Below, piece by piece: positions 1 to 7,355 of a DNA stretch of 16,878 nucleotides. How positions within the stretch are numbered: the stretch's first letter is position 1; every line of letters begins with the position of its first letter. The notes below the pieces were generated by a model. That model was given only the letters and a program-made list of their open reading frames with translations, ran no database searches and was not told the origin of the DNA. The position numbers and the translations under genes are program-made. The DNA is from Acidothermaceae bacterium (GTDB lineage Bacteria > Actinomycetota > Actinomycetes > Acidothermales > Acidothermaceae). The stretch lies in contig JAICLV010000041.1 of assembly GCA_025925185.1 (NCBI GenBank), positions 1 through 16,878 of the forward strand, read 5' to 3'.

Positions 1-794
1 AAGCCCAGGTTGCCCTCCTGGATCAGGTCCAAGAACAGCATGCCGCGACCGGTGTATCGCTTGGCGAGCGAGACCACGAGGCGCAAGTTGGCCTCGAGCA
101 GGTGGTTCTTCGCGCGCCGGCCGTCCTCGGCGATCCACTCCAGCTCCTTGCGCAGCTTCGCCGCGAGCTTCTCGCCGGAGTTCAGCTTCTCCTCGGCGAA
201 CAGGCCGGCCTCGATGCGCTTGGCGAGCTCGACCTCCTGCTCGGCGTTGAGCAGCGGGACCTTGCCAATCTGCTTCAGGTAGTCCTTGACCGGGTCGGCG
301 GTGGCACCGGCGCTGACCAGCTGCGCCTGCGGCTCGCCGTCGTCCTCGAGCGCGAGCTCGGCCTCGTCGGGCTCCTCCTCGGCGTCACCCTCGGCCGCGG
401 GTGCCCCGGCGGCGAGCTCGGCCTCCGGCGCGTCGGTGGCGTCCGCCTCGGCCCCGGCGTCAACCGCAGCCTCGGGCGCGGCGTCGACCTCAAGGTCGGC
501 GTCGGACAGATCAGCGGCTAGCTCCGCGTCGTCCGTGAAATCGCCTTCTCCGGTGGAAAGATCTCCGCTCAACCCAGCGTCGTCCACCGACGCCGGTTTG
601 CCGTCCACAGTGTCCGCCTTGCCCTTGCCGGACTTGCGGACCGTCGCCGCTGCGTTCTTCGCGGCGCTCAAGATTCCCCTGGCTTTGGAGGCGCTCGCCG
701 CCTTCGGCGAACCGCTGGGACCGGTTGCCAACTCGTCGATCTGGCCGGGGTCTTCTGTGCGGCGTTGAGCCGCGCCTTTCGCTACCACGCGCAT
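1..794 (-). CDS. sigA: Principal RNA polymerase sigma factor SigA/HrdB (RpoD family), N-terminal part, cut by left edge
   Basis: This is the housekeeping sigma factor that directs RNA polymerase core to most promoters. The reverse strand gives 264 codons before the edge. Residues 1 to about 165 are an Ala/Lys-rich then Ala/Asp/Glu-rich low-complexity extension. Conserved sigma-70 region 1.2 begins near residue 166 ([20 protein letters not shown]). Region 2.1 and the start of 2.2 occupy 229-264 ([19 protein letters not shown], then [16 protein letters not shown]), which is nearly invariant in group 1 sigma factors. Regions 2.3 to 4 lie outside the window. Start: ATG at 794, with GAGG only 3 nt upstream. 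A GTG two codons later, at 788, has better spacing from the same GAGG and is a real alternative. Actinobacterial SigA proteins commonly have such long variable N-termini. The identity as principal sigma is firm; the exact start is not. Confidence 0.93.
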   Translation of the reverse strand, partial: MRVVAKGAAQRRTEDPGQIDELATGPSGSPKAASASKARGILSAAKNAAATVRKSGKGKADTVDGKPASVDDAGLSGDLSTGEGDFTDDAELAADLSDADLEVDAAPEAAVDAGAEADATDAPEAELAAGAPAAEGDAEEEPDEAELALEDDGEPQAQLVSAGATADPVKDYLKQIGKVPLLNAEQEVELAKRIEAGLFAEEKLNSGEKLAAKLRKELEWIAEDGRRAKNHLLEANLRLVVSLAKRYTGRGMLFLDLIQEGNLG

Positions 795-1059
795 CGTCCT
801 CGGCAACTCGCTGGAGTGTTTACATAAGCTTCGGCGGCCAGCACGCAGCACCCTTCGTCGATCGCATCGTCTGTCGCGGCATGTGTCTTCGGGCGTCGAG
901 CCGAGCACGGGGGCCCAAGACGAAACCCACAGTGTGGTGACTCACATTGTGACACGGCGAACGACGACACGACGGCTGGTGACTCCTCGGGCAGATGGGC
1001 CGCCTCCCCATTGTGCACCGCGAAGCGGCCGCCCGTCGGGTGGTGCACCGCGATCCGCT
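795..1059. other. 265-bp non-coding gap upstream of sigA
   Basis: This gap lies between the start of sigA and the stop of the alpha/beta-hydrolase gene. It should carry the sigA promoter, read on the minus strand, and the hydrolase 3' end. A TATGTA hexamer (minus strand, about 824-829) lies at a suitable distance for a start of transcription near 818, but no convincing -35 accompanies it. Two CACANTGTG nonamers lie at 928-951 and are listed separately. A 10-bp sequence GTGCACCGCG occurs twice (about 1013 and 1042). Open frames crossing the gap have no recognisable domain and look like chance frames in GC-rich DNA. Confidence 0.5.
928..951. promoter_or_regulatory. Paired CACANTGTG sites upstream of sigA (possible operator)
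   Basis: CACAGTGTG (928-936) and CACATTGTG (943-951) are two copies of the same odd-centred palindrome CACA-N-TGTG, with centres 15 bp apart. They lie about 135-155 bp upstream of the sigA start codon. The paired symmetry suggests a site for a dimeric regulator, or two dimers on nearly the same face of the helix. I do not recognise the binding protein. The spacing does not match the CRP/GlxR consensus TGTGA-N6-TCACA. Confidence 0.3.
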
Positions 1060-2364
1060 TCAGTTCGGCGGGTCGTCGGCCAGGTTGAAAACAATCGTGG
1101 ACGTCGCGCCCCGCAGGTACGGCGCAAGGCCGGCTGAGAAACCGCGCCACAGCGGATTGGGCGAGTCGTCGAGCGCCTCGATGCGCTGCGCGTAGCGGGT
1201 GGCGTCGTGGGTTCGGACGACGTCGTGCCCGTCGGCGGAGAACTGGTAGGTCGGCCGCTGCGGTGTCTCGGGCGCGGCGTCGACGGCGTCCAAATGGGTG
1301 ACGACGTCGTTCACGTTCTCGACGCTGAAGACCTTGGTGCCGCCGCCAGGCGCGACCTGCTTCGAGCTGATCGGCGAGCCCGCCGCGACCACATGCGTCA
1401 CCCGCACCCGCTCGCCGTTGAACGCGGGGTCACCGGCGAGATCCATCGCCACGATGCCGCCCTGGCTGTGGCCGACAAGCAGCACCGGCGCGCCTTGCGG
1501 CACGCCGGCGGCGTCGAGCGCTTTCGCGACACTCCGGGTGTACGCGGTCGCGGGGAGTGCCATCGCGGAGATCGCGCCGGACAGGTCCTCCGGATCGGCG
1601 GAAACGCTCATGTGACGCATGCCGGGCAGTTCGACCACCCACCGGGTGGCGCCGTCGACGCCGACGACCCGCTCGACGGCGAGGTCGGCTGCTGGCATGC
1701 GCTCGAGGTCGCTTACGCGCCGCATCGCCGAGCCGACGCTGCCGATCGCGGAGTCGGCCCACCGCGGGCGAAGCGGCGAGGCGGTGGCGTAACCCGATCC
1801 CTCGGGCGCGACGCCGCCCACCAACGACAAGGGCAAGCCAAGCATGGGGTCGACCCGCAGCGCGCGCGCTGCGGCGACGTCCGACCGAAACCGTGCTGAA
1901 GGCGCGAGTAACGACAGCGCCGGCTCCAAGAACGGCGAGACGTAGCCGATGCTGGCTCCGCCCAGCGCGGCCAACCGAGCGTTACCGTCGCGCCAGACGC
2001 CGCCGGAGTCGAACGGTAACCGAAACGCGGCCGTGGCGAGCCAGCCGTCGAAGTCCATCAGTTCGCGAAGCGGGAAGTCGTCGACGAACTCCTCCCTCAG
2101 CACGACGCCCTCCAACGCGACGCCGTCGACCGCGAGCTTGGCCGACATCGCCGCCAGCCCGTGCGGCATCGCGGCAGCGGCCAGAATCGACGTCTCGGCG
2201 TGCGCGGCGCCGATCGGGTCGAACACCGAGTTGGTCGCGATGCACGGTTCGGCGGCGAGCGAGGCGACCGAAAGAGCCTGCCCCGCAAGGGATCTCGCGG
2301 CATCAGCCCACGCGCGTGCCATGCGGCGCAGCTCTTCGTAGTCGACGACGATGTGGTCGCTCAC
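1060..2364 (-). CDS. Alpha/beta-hydrolase with helical N-terminal domain, possible type VII-secreted hydrolase
   Basis: This is a 434-residue protein. Residues 1 to about 100 are Ala-rich and predicted helical, starting VSDHIVVDYEELRRMARAWADAARSL, in the style of ESX/WXG100-type targeting modules. The C-terminal half (about 240-410) is an alpha/beta-hydrolase. It has the nucleophile elbow GHSQGG with Ser300, a plausible acid Asp353 (ENVNDVV) and a plausible base His380 (DGHDVV). An ester, lipid or thioester substrate is possible, but the substrate is unknown. No Sec signal peptide or clear membrane segment is visible. The GTG start overlaps the TGA stop of the upstream WXG100-like gene (GTGA), so the two are translationally coupled and probably act together. 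The hydrolase fold is secure; secretion is inference from the pairing and the N-terminus. Confidence 0.75.
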   Translation of the reverse strand: MSDHIVVDYEELRRMARAWADAARSLAGQALSVASLAAEPCIATNSVFDPIGAAHAETSILAAAAMPHGLAAMSAKLAVDGVALEGVVLREEFVDDFPLRELMDFDGWLATAAFRLPFDSGGVWRDGNARLAALGGASIGYVSPFLEPALSLLAPSARFRSDVAAARALRVDPMLGLPLSLVGGVAPEGSGYATASPLRPRWADSAIGSVGSAMRRVSDLERMPAADLAVERVVGVDGATRWVVELPGMRHMSVSADPEDLSGAISAMALPATAYTRSVAKALDAAGVPQGAPVLLVGHSQGGIVAMDLAGDPAFNGERVRVTHVVAAGSPISSKQVAPGGGTKVFSVENVNDVVTHLDAVDAAPETPQRPTYQFSADGHDVVRTHDATRYAQRIEALDDSPNPLWRGFSAGLAPYLRGATSTIVFNLADDPPN

Positions 2365-2669
2365 AGCCGCCCCAGCGCAGACACCACGCTGCCGACGCCG
2401 TGCACCACGGTCTGCTCAAGTCGGCGCAGCCGCGCCTTCTCCGCCTCCGCATCATGCGCGAAATGGCGAACCGCGGCCGCCGCCGAGCGCAACATCCCGG
2501 CGACATCCGCACAATCGCGCCGTCGCCGCGCGACCTGCGCGCGAAACGCGTCAGCGGCCACCGACGTCCAGATCGCGATCGCCGCGGCGTGCACGAGTTC
2601 GTCACCGATCGCCTCAACCCGCCGGGCTCGTTGTTCCAACTCGCTTGCGAGCCCCTCAAAACCAGACAA
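2361..2669 (-). CDS. WXG100/ESAT-6-like small helical protein
   Basis: This is a 102-residue protein, predicted almost entirely helical with a short break near residues 34-36. The central motif is IWTSVAADAF (Trp34), resembling the WXG-plus-AAxxF signature of WXG100 proteins, with Ser in place of Gly. Length and the single central Trp fit the family. Such proteins form helical hairpins, often dimerise, and are exported or serve as partners of type VII (ESX) substrates. The start is TTG at 2669, the first start codon after an in-frame TGA upstream; no good Shine-Dalgarno is seen. It is followed by the hydrolase gene through a 4-nt GTGA overlap. No EccC ATPase or other secretion machinery is in this window, so the export route is inferred. 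It could instead be a cytosolic helical partner of the hydrolase. Confidence 0.6.
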   Translation of the reverse strand: MSGFEGLASELEQRARRVEAIGDELVHAAAIAIWTSVAADAFRAQVARRRRDCADVAGMLRSAAAAVRHFAHDAEAEKARLRRLEQTVVHGVGSVVSALGRL

Positions 2670-2745
2670 CGCGCTTCACCCCGAATCCCTTGTCACTACG
2701 GAAGATTCGAGATGAACCTACGTCGGGCGGACGGCGCAAAGTGGG

Positions 2746-2761
2746 CCGCGACGCGTCGCGG
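2746..2761. repeat. Perfect 16-bp GC palindrome downstream of the HhH-GPD gene
   Basis: CCGCGACGCGTCGCGG is its own reverse complement. It lies 28 to 43 nt past the stop of the HhH-GPD gene and about 80 bp upstream of the WXG100-like start. In RNA it could fold as CCGCG-ACGCGU-CGCGG, a short strong stem that might end transcription of the HhH-GPD gene. No T-run follows, so it is not a classical terminator. It could equally be a protein-binding site for the downstream pair. Confidence 0.35.
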
Positions 2762-2788
2762 TGCAAAGACCTTCTCGCGGCTGTGGAT

Positions 2789-3379
2789 TCAGCGGGTGGG
2801 CTTGCGCGCGGCCTGCTTGGCCGCCGCCTTCATCTCCTTCTTGAACTCGCGCACCTTCTCCAACGACTCCGCGCTCGTGACGTCGGCGACCGAGTGATAG
2901 ATGCCGTCGTCACCGAACCGGCCGGCCGCCGTTCGCCACCCACGTGGCCGCACTCCACGCTGCTTTCCCAGCAGCGCAAGGAAGATCCGCGCCTTTTGCT
3001 CACCAAACCCGGGAAGCTCCCCCAGCCGCTTCAACAACTGGTCCCCGGAGTTGGCGCCGTCCCAGATGGCGGCGGCGTCGCCGTCGTAACGCTCGGCGAC
3101 AACCGTCGCGAGCGCCTGCGCGCGTGCCGCCATCGCGCCGGGAAAGCGATGAATAGCCGGTGGTCCGGCAAAAATCCTCGCGAACGCGTCGGGGTCGTGA
3201 CCCGCGATGTCGGCTGGGTCGAGGCGCTCGGCACCCATGCGCTCCGCCAGCAGCTTCGGCCCGGAAAAGGCCTTCTCCATCGGAATTTGCTGATCGAGCA
3301 TCATGCCCAAGAGCAGCGCGAAGGGATCACGGTCGAGCAGTGCGTCAGCGTCCGCGTCTTGCGCGAGGTAGAGACTCAT
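2789..3379 (-). CDS. HhH-GPD-type protein of the uncharacterised actinobacterial family (TIGR03252-like)
   Basis: This is a 196-residue protein related to the HhH-GPD base-excision DNA glycosylases. The N-terminal part (about 18-36, DPFALLLGMMLDQQIPMEKAF) matches the start of the all-helical glycosylase core. The helix-hairpin-helix is at 116-134 (LKRLGELPGFGEQKARIF). The C-terminus is Lys/Ala-rich (SLEKVREFKKEMKAAAKQAARK). In endonuclease III the hairpin continues to a catalytic Asp (VDTH motif). Here that stretch reads ALLGKQRGVRPRGW and has no acidic residue, so activity as a classical glycosylase is doubtful. I recall this layout as an uncharacterised family common in actinomycetes. Start: ATG at 3379, preceded by GGAG with 6-nt spacing, a good ribosome site. 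It is probably not functionally linked to the neighbouring catabolic genes. Confidence 0.82.
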   Translation of the reverse strand: MSLYLAQDADADALLDRDPFALLLGMMLDQQIPMEKAFSGPKLLAERMGAERLDPADIAGHDPDAFARIFAGPPAIHRFPGAMAARAQALATVVAERYDGDAAAIWDGANSGDQLLKRLGELPGFGEQKARIFLALLGKQRGVRPRGWRTAAGRFGDDGIYHSVADVTSAESLEKVREFKKEMKAAAKQAARKPTR

Positions 3380-3454
3380 CGTCGGCTCCGTTCAGGTCGC
3401 CTGGCCAGCCTCTCAGATGCCAGCCGCGCAGGGAACCCACGATCCGGCCTCGCT

Positions 3455-4114
3455 TCAGTACCAACCACCAGGCGGCAGCGCCTCCCCTACCGGCACCTCG
3501 ACGTCCAGCACGTTGCCGGGCTGCGCGAGCGGGCAGACCCAGGCCGGGTCGTACGCGCATGACGGGTGGTACGCGAAGTTGAAGTCGAGCACCAGGGTGC
3601 CCGCTCCGGTGGTGAGGTCGACATCGCCGCCGAGATCGGCGCCCTTCACTGTGTCGATGAGGTAGCGACCCGCGCCATACGTTGAGACACCCGCCGTGCG
3701 GTCGCGAAACGGCACGAAAATCCCGCCGCCGTAGCTGCGCAGCGCCCAGACGTCGAGAGATCCGATGTCCGGCAGGCGAACAACCCCGACCCGCTCGAAC
3801 GGGACGACGCCGTCTGTCGCCGTCGGCACCTCGATCCGCATCGGCTCGACGTTGACCTCGACCGGCCGCTCGAACCGCCAGCGCGGGTCGTACCCGGCCA
3901 CCGGCAACGCTTCGAATTCCTCGGACGACGCGAGCGGGGACTGCGGGTGCCCTCGGAACAACTCGTCGCGCTCGTCGCACCACAAGCGGTGCGCGGCGGC
4001 CGGGTCGGCCGCCGCGCGCAGCTTCGCGTAGAGCGCGTGCACGTGCCTGCGCCAGTCGAGCAACGTGAGGCCGTGCGACTCTCCCGCCGGCTCAGCCGCC
4101 GAATCCGCCGTCAC
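3455..4114 (-). CDS. DUF1684 domain protein, coupled to hmgA
   Basis: This is a 219-residue protein, apparently soluble and without a signal peptide in the chosen form. Recognisable DUF1684 blocks are: an N-terminal [13 protein letters not shown] helix, a [12 protein letters not shown] segment, a central beta-rich part with [15 protein letters not shown] and [17 protein letters not shown], and the C-terminal signature [22 protein letters not shown]. The paired Cys residues in the last motif are characteristic of the family. The biochemical function is unknown. Start: the frame stays open upstream to a GTG at 4144, but GTG at 4114 overlaps the hmgA stop as GTGA, the coupling used repeatedly here, so I chose it. 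The gene therefore sits in one operon with hmgA, which suggests a role linked to aromatic or tyrosine breakdown; that role is inference. Confidence 0.83.
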   Translation of the reverse strand: MTADSAAEPAGESHGLTLLDWRRHVHALYAKLRAAADPAAAHRLWCDERDELFRGHPQSPLASSEEFEALPVAGYDPRWRFERPVEVNVEPMRIEVPTATDGVVPFERVGVVRLPDIGSLDVWALRSYGGGIFVPFRDRTAGVSTYGAGRYLIDTVKGADLGGDVDLTTGAGTLVLDFNFAYHPSCAYDPAWVCPLAQPGNVLDVEVPVGEALPPGGWY

Positions 4115-5466
4115 GGCTGAAAGTTGCGCGGCATGTCGGACCACACGTCGTCGTAGCCCGACTGCCGGTGCGGGGCATTGAGTGCGGACGACGTGGGCAC
4201 GATCGGCCAGCGCGTCTCGAACATGAACGCGAGCCCGTCGTCCAGCTTTTGCGGTTTCAACTCTTGTGTTGAGGCGCGGCGGAACGTCTCGGCGTCCGGG
4301 CCGTGTGAGCTGAAAGTGTTGTGCACGCTCGCCCCGCCCGGCAAGAATCCCTCCGCCTTGGCGTCGTACTCACCGGTCACCAGACCCATGAACTCGCTCA
4401 TGATGTTGCGGTGGAACCACGGCGGCCGGAAGGTGTCCTCCCCAACCAGCCAGCGCGGCGCGAAAACCACGAAGTCGGCGTTCGCCACGCCGGGTGTGTC
4501 AGACGGCGACGTCAGCACCGTGTAGATCGACGGGTCGGGATGGTCGTAGCTGACCGTGCCGAGCACGTTGAAGCGCGTGAGGTCGTACTTGTACGGCACG
4601 TAACTCCCGTGCCAGGCGACGACGTCGAGCGGCGAGTGATCGTAGTCGGCGGCCCACAGGTTGCCACCGAACTTCTGCACCACCTGTACGGTGCGCTGCT
4701 CGTCCTCATAAGCCGCGACCGGCGCAAGAAAATCACGAGCGTTCGCCAACCCGTTCGCACCGATAAGCCCACGTTCCGGGAGGTCAAACAGCCGGCCGTA
4801 GTTCTCACAGATGTAGCCGCGGGCTTGCGCGCCATCGTCCGATCCCTCGATCGCGACGTCGACCGCGAACCGCATGCCGCGCGGCAACACGACGACCTCG
4901 CCGGGGCGGACGTCCAACACGCCGAACTCGGTGCGCACCGTGAGATCGCCCTGCTGCGGCACCACAAGCAATTCACCGTCGGCGTTGACGAAGAAGCGGT
5001 CAGTCATCGACCGGTTCGCGCGATACCAGTGGATCGCGATGCCGGCGTGCGTCAGCACATCTCCGTTGCCGCCGACCGTGTACAGCCCGTCGACGAAGTC
5101 GGTCGGCTCGTCGAGAGGCGGCGGGGCGTCCCAACGCAGTCGGTTGGGATTCGGCGGCACGTCGCGAAACGGCGCGCTGCGCAAGCTTGCGTTACCGCCG
5201 AGCTGACGGAACGTGGGGTGCTTGGCCGACGGCGTGATGCGGTACAGCCAGCTGCGCCTGTTGTGCGCGCGCGGCACCACAAAAGACGTGCCACTGAGCT
5301 GCTCGGCATACAGCCCGTGCGCCACGCGCTGTGGCGAGTTGCGACCTTGTGGTAGCGCGCCGGGGATCGCCTCGCTGGCGTGCTCGTTGCCGAAACCGGA
5401 CAGGTAATCGAGCCTGCTGCCGCCGGGTCGCGACTGCACGGCAGGCTCGTCCATCACGCCTGACAT
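4111..5466 (-). CDS. hmgA: Homogentisate 1,2-dioxygenase
   Basis: HmgA opens the ring of homogentisate with O2 to give maleylacetoacetate, the central step of tyrosine and phenylalanine breakdown; it is a cytosolic Fe(II) enzyme. The 451-residue length fits the family. Conserved blocks run throughout: [19 protein letters not shown] near the N-terminus, then [15 protein letters not shown] and [12 protein letters not shown]. The iron ligands are visible as His352 and Glu358 ([12 protein letters not shown]) and His388 ([10 protein letters not shown]). Their spacing equals that of human HGD His335/Glu341/His371. His309 corresponds to human His292. Start: ATG at 5466, preceded by GGAGG at 5472-5476 with 5-nt spacing. 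A longer frame to 5511 lacks this support. Its stop overlaps the start of the DUF1684 gene. An inverted repeat and a TTGACG box lie upstream. Maleylacetoacetate isomerase and fumarylacetoacetase are not in the window. Confidence 0.97.
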   Translation of the reverse strand: MSGVMDEPAVQSRPGGSRLDYLSGFGNEHASEAIPGALPQGRNSPQRVAHGLYAEQLSGTSFVVPRAHNRRSWLYRITPSAKHPTFRQLGGNASLRSAPFRDVPPNPNRLRWDAPPPLDEPTDFVDGLYTVGGNGDVLTHAGIAIHWYRANRSMTDRFFVNADGELLVVPQQGDLTVRTEFGVLDVRPGEVVVLPRGMRFAVDVAIEGSDDGAQARGYICENYGRLFDLPERGLIGANGLANARDFLAPVAAYEDEQRTVQVVQKFGGNLWAADYDHSPLDVVAWHGSYVPYKYDLTRFNVLGTVSYDHPDPSIYTVLTSPSDTPGVANADFVVFAPRWLVGEDTFRPPWFHRNIMSEFMGLVTGEYDAKAEGFLPGGASVHNTFSSHGPDAETFRRASTQELKPQKLDDGLAFMFETRWPIVPTSSALNAPHRQSGYDDVWSDMPRNFQP

Positions 5467-5496
5467 GTGCACCTCCGTAGGTGGTCGTCTCCCGCC

Positions 5497-5525
5497 ATCG
5501 GATCGGCCCACGCCCGCCGCGTCAA
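5497..5525 (-). promoter_or_regulatory. Candidate hmgA promoter
   Basis: On the minus strand, TTGACG (5520-5525) is followed after 17 nt by TCCGAT (5497-5502). This would place transcription start near 5490, about 24 nt before the hmgA ATG, which leaves room for the GGAGG site. The -35 is good and the -10 is poor. Confidence 0.35.
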
Positions 5526-5531
5526 GAGGGC

Positions 5532-5549
5532 GATCAACTTCGTTTGATC
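5532..5549. promoter_or_regulatory. Inverted repeat upstream of hmgA, probable operator
   Basis: GATCAACTTCGTTTGATC has 6-bp arms GATCAA and TTGATC around a 6-bp centre. It ends 6 bp before the candidate -35 box of hmgA and lies between the stop of paaK and the start of hmgA. Its position suits a regulator of homogentisate breakdown. The regulator is not encoded nearby, unless the paa TetR protein also acts here, which is unlikely because the sequence differs from the paaI/paaN palindrome. Confidence 0.45.
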
Positions 5550-5580
5550 CGGTCCCGACCTGCCGAACCAGATAGGGTCG

Positions 5581-6861
5581 CTAGCCCGCGCGTCGGTCGA
5601 CGACGCGCTTCGCCTTTCCGAGCGACCGTTCGATCGCGCCCGGCGCGCAGATCTCGACGGCGGCCGTCACACCGACGTTCGACTTGATCGCAGACGTCAG
5701 CCTTTGCGCGGCGCTCTGCTCTTCCTCGGACGTCGGGGGCCGTCGCGACTCCACCTGCACGGTGAGTTCGTCGAGGCGCCGCGGGCGGGTGAGAACCAGT
5801 TGGAAGTGCGGCGACAGCAAAGGGTCGCGTAACACGAGTTCTTCGATCTGGGTGGGGAAGACGTTGACCCCGCGCACGATGACCATGTCGTCGCTGCGGC
5901 CGGTGACGTGCTCGATGCGGCGCATTGTGCGCGCGGTGCCGGGCAACAAGCGGGTGAGGTCGCGGGTGCGGTAGCGGATGAGTGGCATCGCCTCTTTGGT
6001 CAACGTCGTGAGCACGAGCTCGCCGAACTCGCCGTCGGGCACCGCTTCTCCGGTGACGGGGTCGATTATCTCCGGGTAGAAGTGGTCCTCCCAGATGTGC
6101 AGGCCGTCCTTGGTCTCGGCGCACTCTTGCGCGACGCCCGGGCCCATGATCTCGGAAAGCCCGTAGATGTCTACCGCGTCGATCCCGCTGCGCCGCTCGA
6201 TCTCGTGGCGCATCTCCTCCGTCCATGGCTCTGCACCGAGAATGCCTGTGGTCAAAGACGTTTCGGCTGGGTCGACGCCCATGCGCTCCATCTCATCAAG
6301 GATCACCAGCAGGTATGACGGAGTCACCATGATGATGTCGGGCTTCAGGTCGCGGATCAGGATCACCTGCCGCTCAGTGGCGCCGCCGGAGACGGGAACG
6401 ACCGCGCAGCCAAGTCGCTCGGCGCCGTAGTGCGCTCCGAGCCCGCCGGTGAAAAGCCCGTAGCCGTAGGCAACATGCACGAGCTGCCCGGGCCGACCAC
6501 CCGCGGCGCGGATCGAGCGGGCCATCAGGTCTGACCACACGTCGAGGTCGTGCTGCGTGTAGCCGACGACGGTCGGCTGCCCGGTCGTTCCGGACGACGC
6601 GTGCACCCGCGCCAGCTGCTCGCGCGGCACGGCGAGCATGTCGTACGGATACGCGTCGCGCAAATGTTGCTTGGTGGTGAAGGGAAATCTCCCGATGCCG
6701 TCGAGGTCGTGGCAATCGCCGGGGCCGACGCCGGCGTCGTCGAAGGCCCGCTTGTAGTGCGGCACCCTGTCGTAGGCGAGCCGCAACGTCGCTTGCAGCC
6801 GGCTCAGTTGCAGCGCGTTGAGCTCGTCACGGGAAGCGGTCTCGATCGGTTCGAGGCTCAT
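5581..6861 (-). CDS. paaK: Phenylacetate-CoA ligase
   Basis: PaaK uses ATP to join phenylacetate to CoA (AMP-forming), committing it to the aerobic phenylacetyl-CoA pathway. The 426-residue length is typical. ANL-family motifs in order: P-loop SSGTTGQPTVVGY at 89-101; the PaaK-typical YGYGLFTGGLGAHYGAERLG; YGLSEIMGPGVAQEC in the adenylate-binding region; GLHIWEDHFYPEIIDP; and the hinge region TGRSDDMVIVRGVNVFPTQIEE. The C-terminal SLGKAKRVVDRR carries the Lys expected to contact the adenylate. The ATG start at 6861 overlaps the paaI stop (ATGA), so the two are co-translated. No close homologue for 4-hydroxyphenylacetate can be excluded from sequence alone, but the paa context favours phenylacetate. 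Confidence 0.96.
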   Translation of the reverse strand: MSLEPIETASRDELNALQLSRLQATLRLAYDRVPHYKRAFDDAGVGPGDCHDLDGIGRFPFTTKQHLRDAYPYDMLAVPREQLARVHASSGTTGQPTVVGYTQHDLDVWSDLMARSIRAAGGRPGQLVHVAYGYGLFTGGLGAHYGAERLGCAVVPVSGGATERQVILIRDLKPDIIMVTPSYLLVILDEMERMGVDPAETSLTTGILGAEPWTEEMRHEIERRSGIDAVDIYGLSEIMGPGVAQECAETKDGLHIWEDHFYPEIIDPVTGEAVPDGEFGELVLTTLTKEAMPLIRYRTRDLTRLLPGTARTMRRIEHVTGRSDDMVIVRGVNVFPTQIEELVLRDPLLSPHFQLVLTRPRRLDELTVQVESRRPPTSEEEQSAAQRLTSAIKSNVGVTAAVEICAPGAIERSLGKAKRVVDRRAG

Positions 6862-7289
6862 CGATTCAACACCGGCTTGCCGCTCGCACTGCTGATGCCG
6901 CGGAACTCGGCCACCACCTCGGGTGGCACGCCTCTCGTGACGGTCACGTCGTAGACCCCACGTCGTCCGACTCGTTGCTTCTCTTGAGCGCTGGCCTCGA
7001 GGACGTCACCGGCATGGACGGGCGCGAGAAAGACAATCTCGCAGGACGACGCGACCGTCGCGTCGCCGTAGGTGTTGCACGCGAACGCGAAGGCCGAGTC
7101 GGCGAGTGTGAAGACGTAGCCGCCATGACCGATCCGGTGGCCGTTGAGCATCTGCTCGGTGATCGCCATGCGCAGGCGAGCGCGGCCTGGCGACACATCG
7201 AGCAGCTCCATGCCAAGCGCGCGTGACGCCGTGTCGGCCTCGTACATCGCTTTGGCGCACTCCCAGGCGAGGGCGACGGGTTCGGTCAT
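6858..7289 (-). CDS. paaI: Hotdog-fold (hydroxy)phenylacetyl-CoA thioesterase PaaI
   Basis: PaaI hydrolyses aryl-CoA thioesters, including hydroxylated phenylacetyl-CoA by-products of a stalled pathway, and so frees CoA. The 143-residue length is right for the family. The signature NGHRIGHGGYVFTLADSAFAFACN occupies 49-72 and includes HGG (55-57) and the catalytic Asp64. The remainder (SCEIVFLAPVHAGDVLEASAQE) is the usual hotdog second half. The ATG at 7289 has no Shine-Dalgarno. A CATGAT hexamer lies 6 nt upstream, suggesting a leaderless transcript. paaI is the first gene of a paaI-paaK operon that diverges from paaN across a 77-bp gap holding a perfect palindrome. Confidence 0.94.
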   Translation of the reverse strand: MTEPVALAWECAKAMYEADTASRALGMELLDVSPGRARLRMAITEQMLNGHRIGHGGYVFTLADSAFAFACNTYGDATVASSCEIVFLAPVHAGDVLEASAQEKQRVGRRGVYDVTVTRGVPPEVVAEFRGISSASGKPVLNR

Positions 7290-7295
7290 GGCGGA

Positions 7296-7301
7296 ATCAT
7301 G
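7296..7301 (-). promoter_or_regulatory. Candidate -10 box of paaI, leaderless
   Basis: CATGAT on the minus strand is separated by 6 nt from the A of the paaI ATG. Transcription would then begin at the start codon itself. This arrangement is common in actinomycetes and agrees with the absence of a Shine-Dalgarno sequence. Confidence 0.4.
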
Positions 7302-7341
7302 GTCCTGTGCCGGGCGCCGCGTCCACCACCCTTCCCCGTCG

Positions 7342-7355
7342 ACCGAACGTTCGGT
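7342..7355. promoter_or_regulatory. Perfect palindrome between paaI and paaN, probable PaaR operator
   Basis: ACCGAACGTTCGGT is exactly its own reverse complement. It lies in the only shared promoter region of paaI-paaK and paaN-tetR, 12 bp upstream of the paaN ATG, where bound protein would block both promoters. From memory, the PaaR site of Corynebacterium glutamicum has a core of the form ACCGNNCGNNCGGT, which this fits at every fixed position; that recollection should be checked against the literature. The TetR gene two positions downstream is the natural binding partner. Confidence 0.72.

Noticed and set aside
933..946. Possible CRP/GlxR site upstream of sigA
   Set aside because: TGTG and CACA are separated by 6 bp, not by the 8 bp of TGTGA-N6-TCACA, so the consensus is not met.
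782..1150. Minus-strand frame of 122 codons in the gap upstream of sigA
   Set aside because: It overlaps the ends of both flanking genes and shows no family resemblance; the gap is better explained as promoter DNA.
1557..2897. Plus-strand frame of 446 codons
   Set aside because: Very Arg/Pro-rich and antisense to the hydrolase and WXG100-like genes; chance frame in GC-rich DNA.
4321..5355. Plus-strand frame of 344 codons
   Set aside because: Antisense to hmgA; Arg/His/Val-rich and without domain signature.
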